From a bacterium (GTDB lineage: Bacteria; Verrucomicrobiota; Verrucomicrobiae; Opitutales; Opitutaceae): 5,068 nucleotides of DNA. The translations under genes and the position numbers were made by a program. Below, piece after piece: positions 4,949-5,068 of the stretch; the first letter of the stretch is position 1; every line of letters starts with the position of its first letter. The notes under the pieces are model-generated. The model saw nothing but the letters and a program-made list of their open reading frames with translations, searched no databases and had not been told where the DNA came from. The DNA lies in contig JAJXYI010000456.1 in NCBI GenBank assembly GCA_021780625.1, positions 1 to 5,068 of the forward strand. Direction: 5' to 3'.

Positions 4949-5068
4949 TGTCAAACGACAGGGGGAATTGACCCCCAAACGACAGAACTTCTGACCCCCC
5001 TCCGCCGGGGTTAGTTCGCTGCCTTCTCGGACCTGCCCAGCAGGCCCGCCTTGCGCTTCTGCTTCAGC
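4949..5068. mobile_element. End of an insertion sequence (probably IS21-like), continues off the window
   Basis: Beginning 6 nt after the vsr stop, TGTCAAACGACAG marks a likely terminus (TGTC/GACA is itself a small palindrome). Two direct repeats with a 24-nt period follow: CAAACGACAG at 4952-4961 and 4976-4985, each followed after 7-8 nt by GACCCC(C). A reverse-strand ORF tail starts right behind the repeats. Repeated sites inside the end and a gene ending close to that end fit the IS21 family. The other end and the target duplication are outside the window, so the family and exact boundary are inference. Confidence 0.55.
5011..5068 (-). CDS. C-terminal end of a probable transposition protein (IstB-like?), partial
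   Basis: Only the last 18 codons and the stop TAA (5011-5013) are present; the rest lies beyond the right edge. The tail is very basic (LKQKRKAGLLGRSEKAAN), which suits the end of a DNA-binding or ATPase helper protein of an insertion sequence. Its position just inside the terminal repeats suggests the helper ATPase IstB, which is the last gene in IS21-family elements. The tail alone is too short to prove this. Confidence 0.4.
   Translation of the reverse strand, partial: LKQKRKAGLLGRSEKAAN

Overview
The window is a strongly GC-rich bacterial sequence with codon use to match, and it looks like an accessory region. The organism cannot be fixed from it. GC-rich Gram-negative groups such as Myxococcota fit the lipoprotein signal, the MarR type and the repeat style, but other high-GC lineages are possible. 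No tRNA, rRNA or CRISPR array is visible.

Left part (1-1055): the minus strand carries the first 38 codons of a lipoprotein that runs off the window edge. Upstream of it lies a MarR-type winged-helix regulator whose frame is broken by two opposite one-base shifts (possibly a third), each at a short G/C run. Behind the regulator are three degenerate tandem repeats of about 22 bp (738-803), similar in style to the repeated sites at IS21-family ends. A GC-rich stretch without a credible gene follows.

Middle part (1056-2278): a plus-strand gene set encodes a three-helix membrane protein that resembles DUF6338, then two very small proline-rich proteins (46 and 55 residues). These two are clear paralogues, with 19 of 22 core residues identical at the same positions. 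This compact, translationally linked trio is the least explained item in the window. After it come a GC-rich inverted repeat and a frameshifted fragment of an IS66-type transposase accessory protein (TnpA/OrfA-like).

Right part (2317-4943): a restriction-modification cassette. A probable restriction endonuclease of a type I cannot name (minus strand, ExK motif) is divergent from a C5-cytosine DNA methyltransferase (plus strand, all main motifs, plus a C-terminal extension of about 100 residues). The methyltransferase overlaps by 4 nt a Vsr-type mismatch endonuclease with the expected catalytic and zinc residues. The methyltransferase would protect host sites, the endonuclease would cut unmodified DNA, and Vsr would repair T:G mismatches left by deamination of 5-methylcytosine.

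Right edge (4949-5068): direct repeats and a reverse-strand ORF tail begin 6 nt after the vsr stop and look like one end of an insertion sequence, probably IS21-like. The R-M-Vsr cassette therefore sits between mobile-element debris on both sides, consistent with a mobile defence island.
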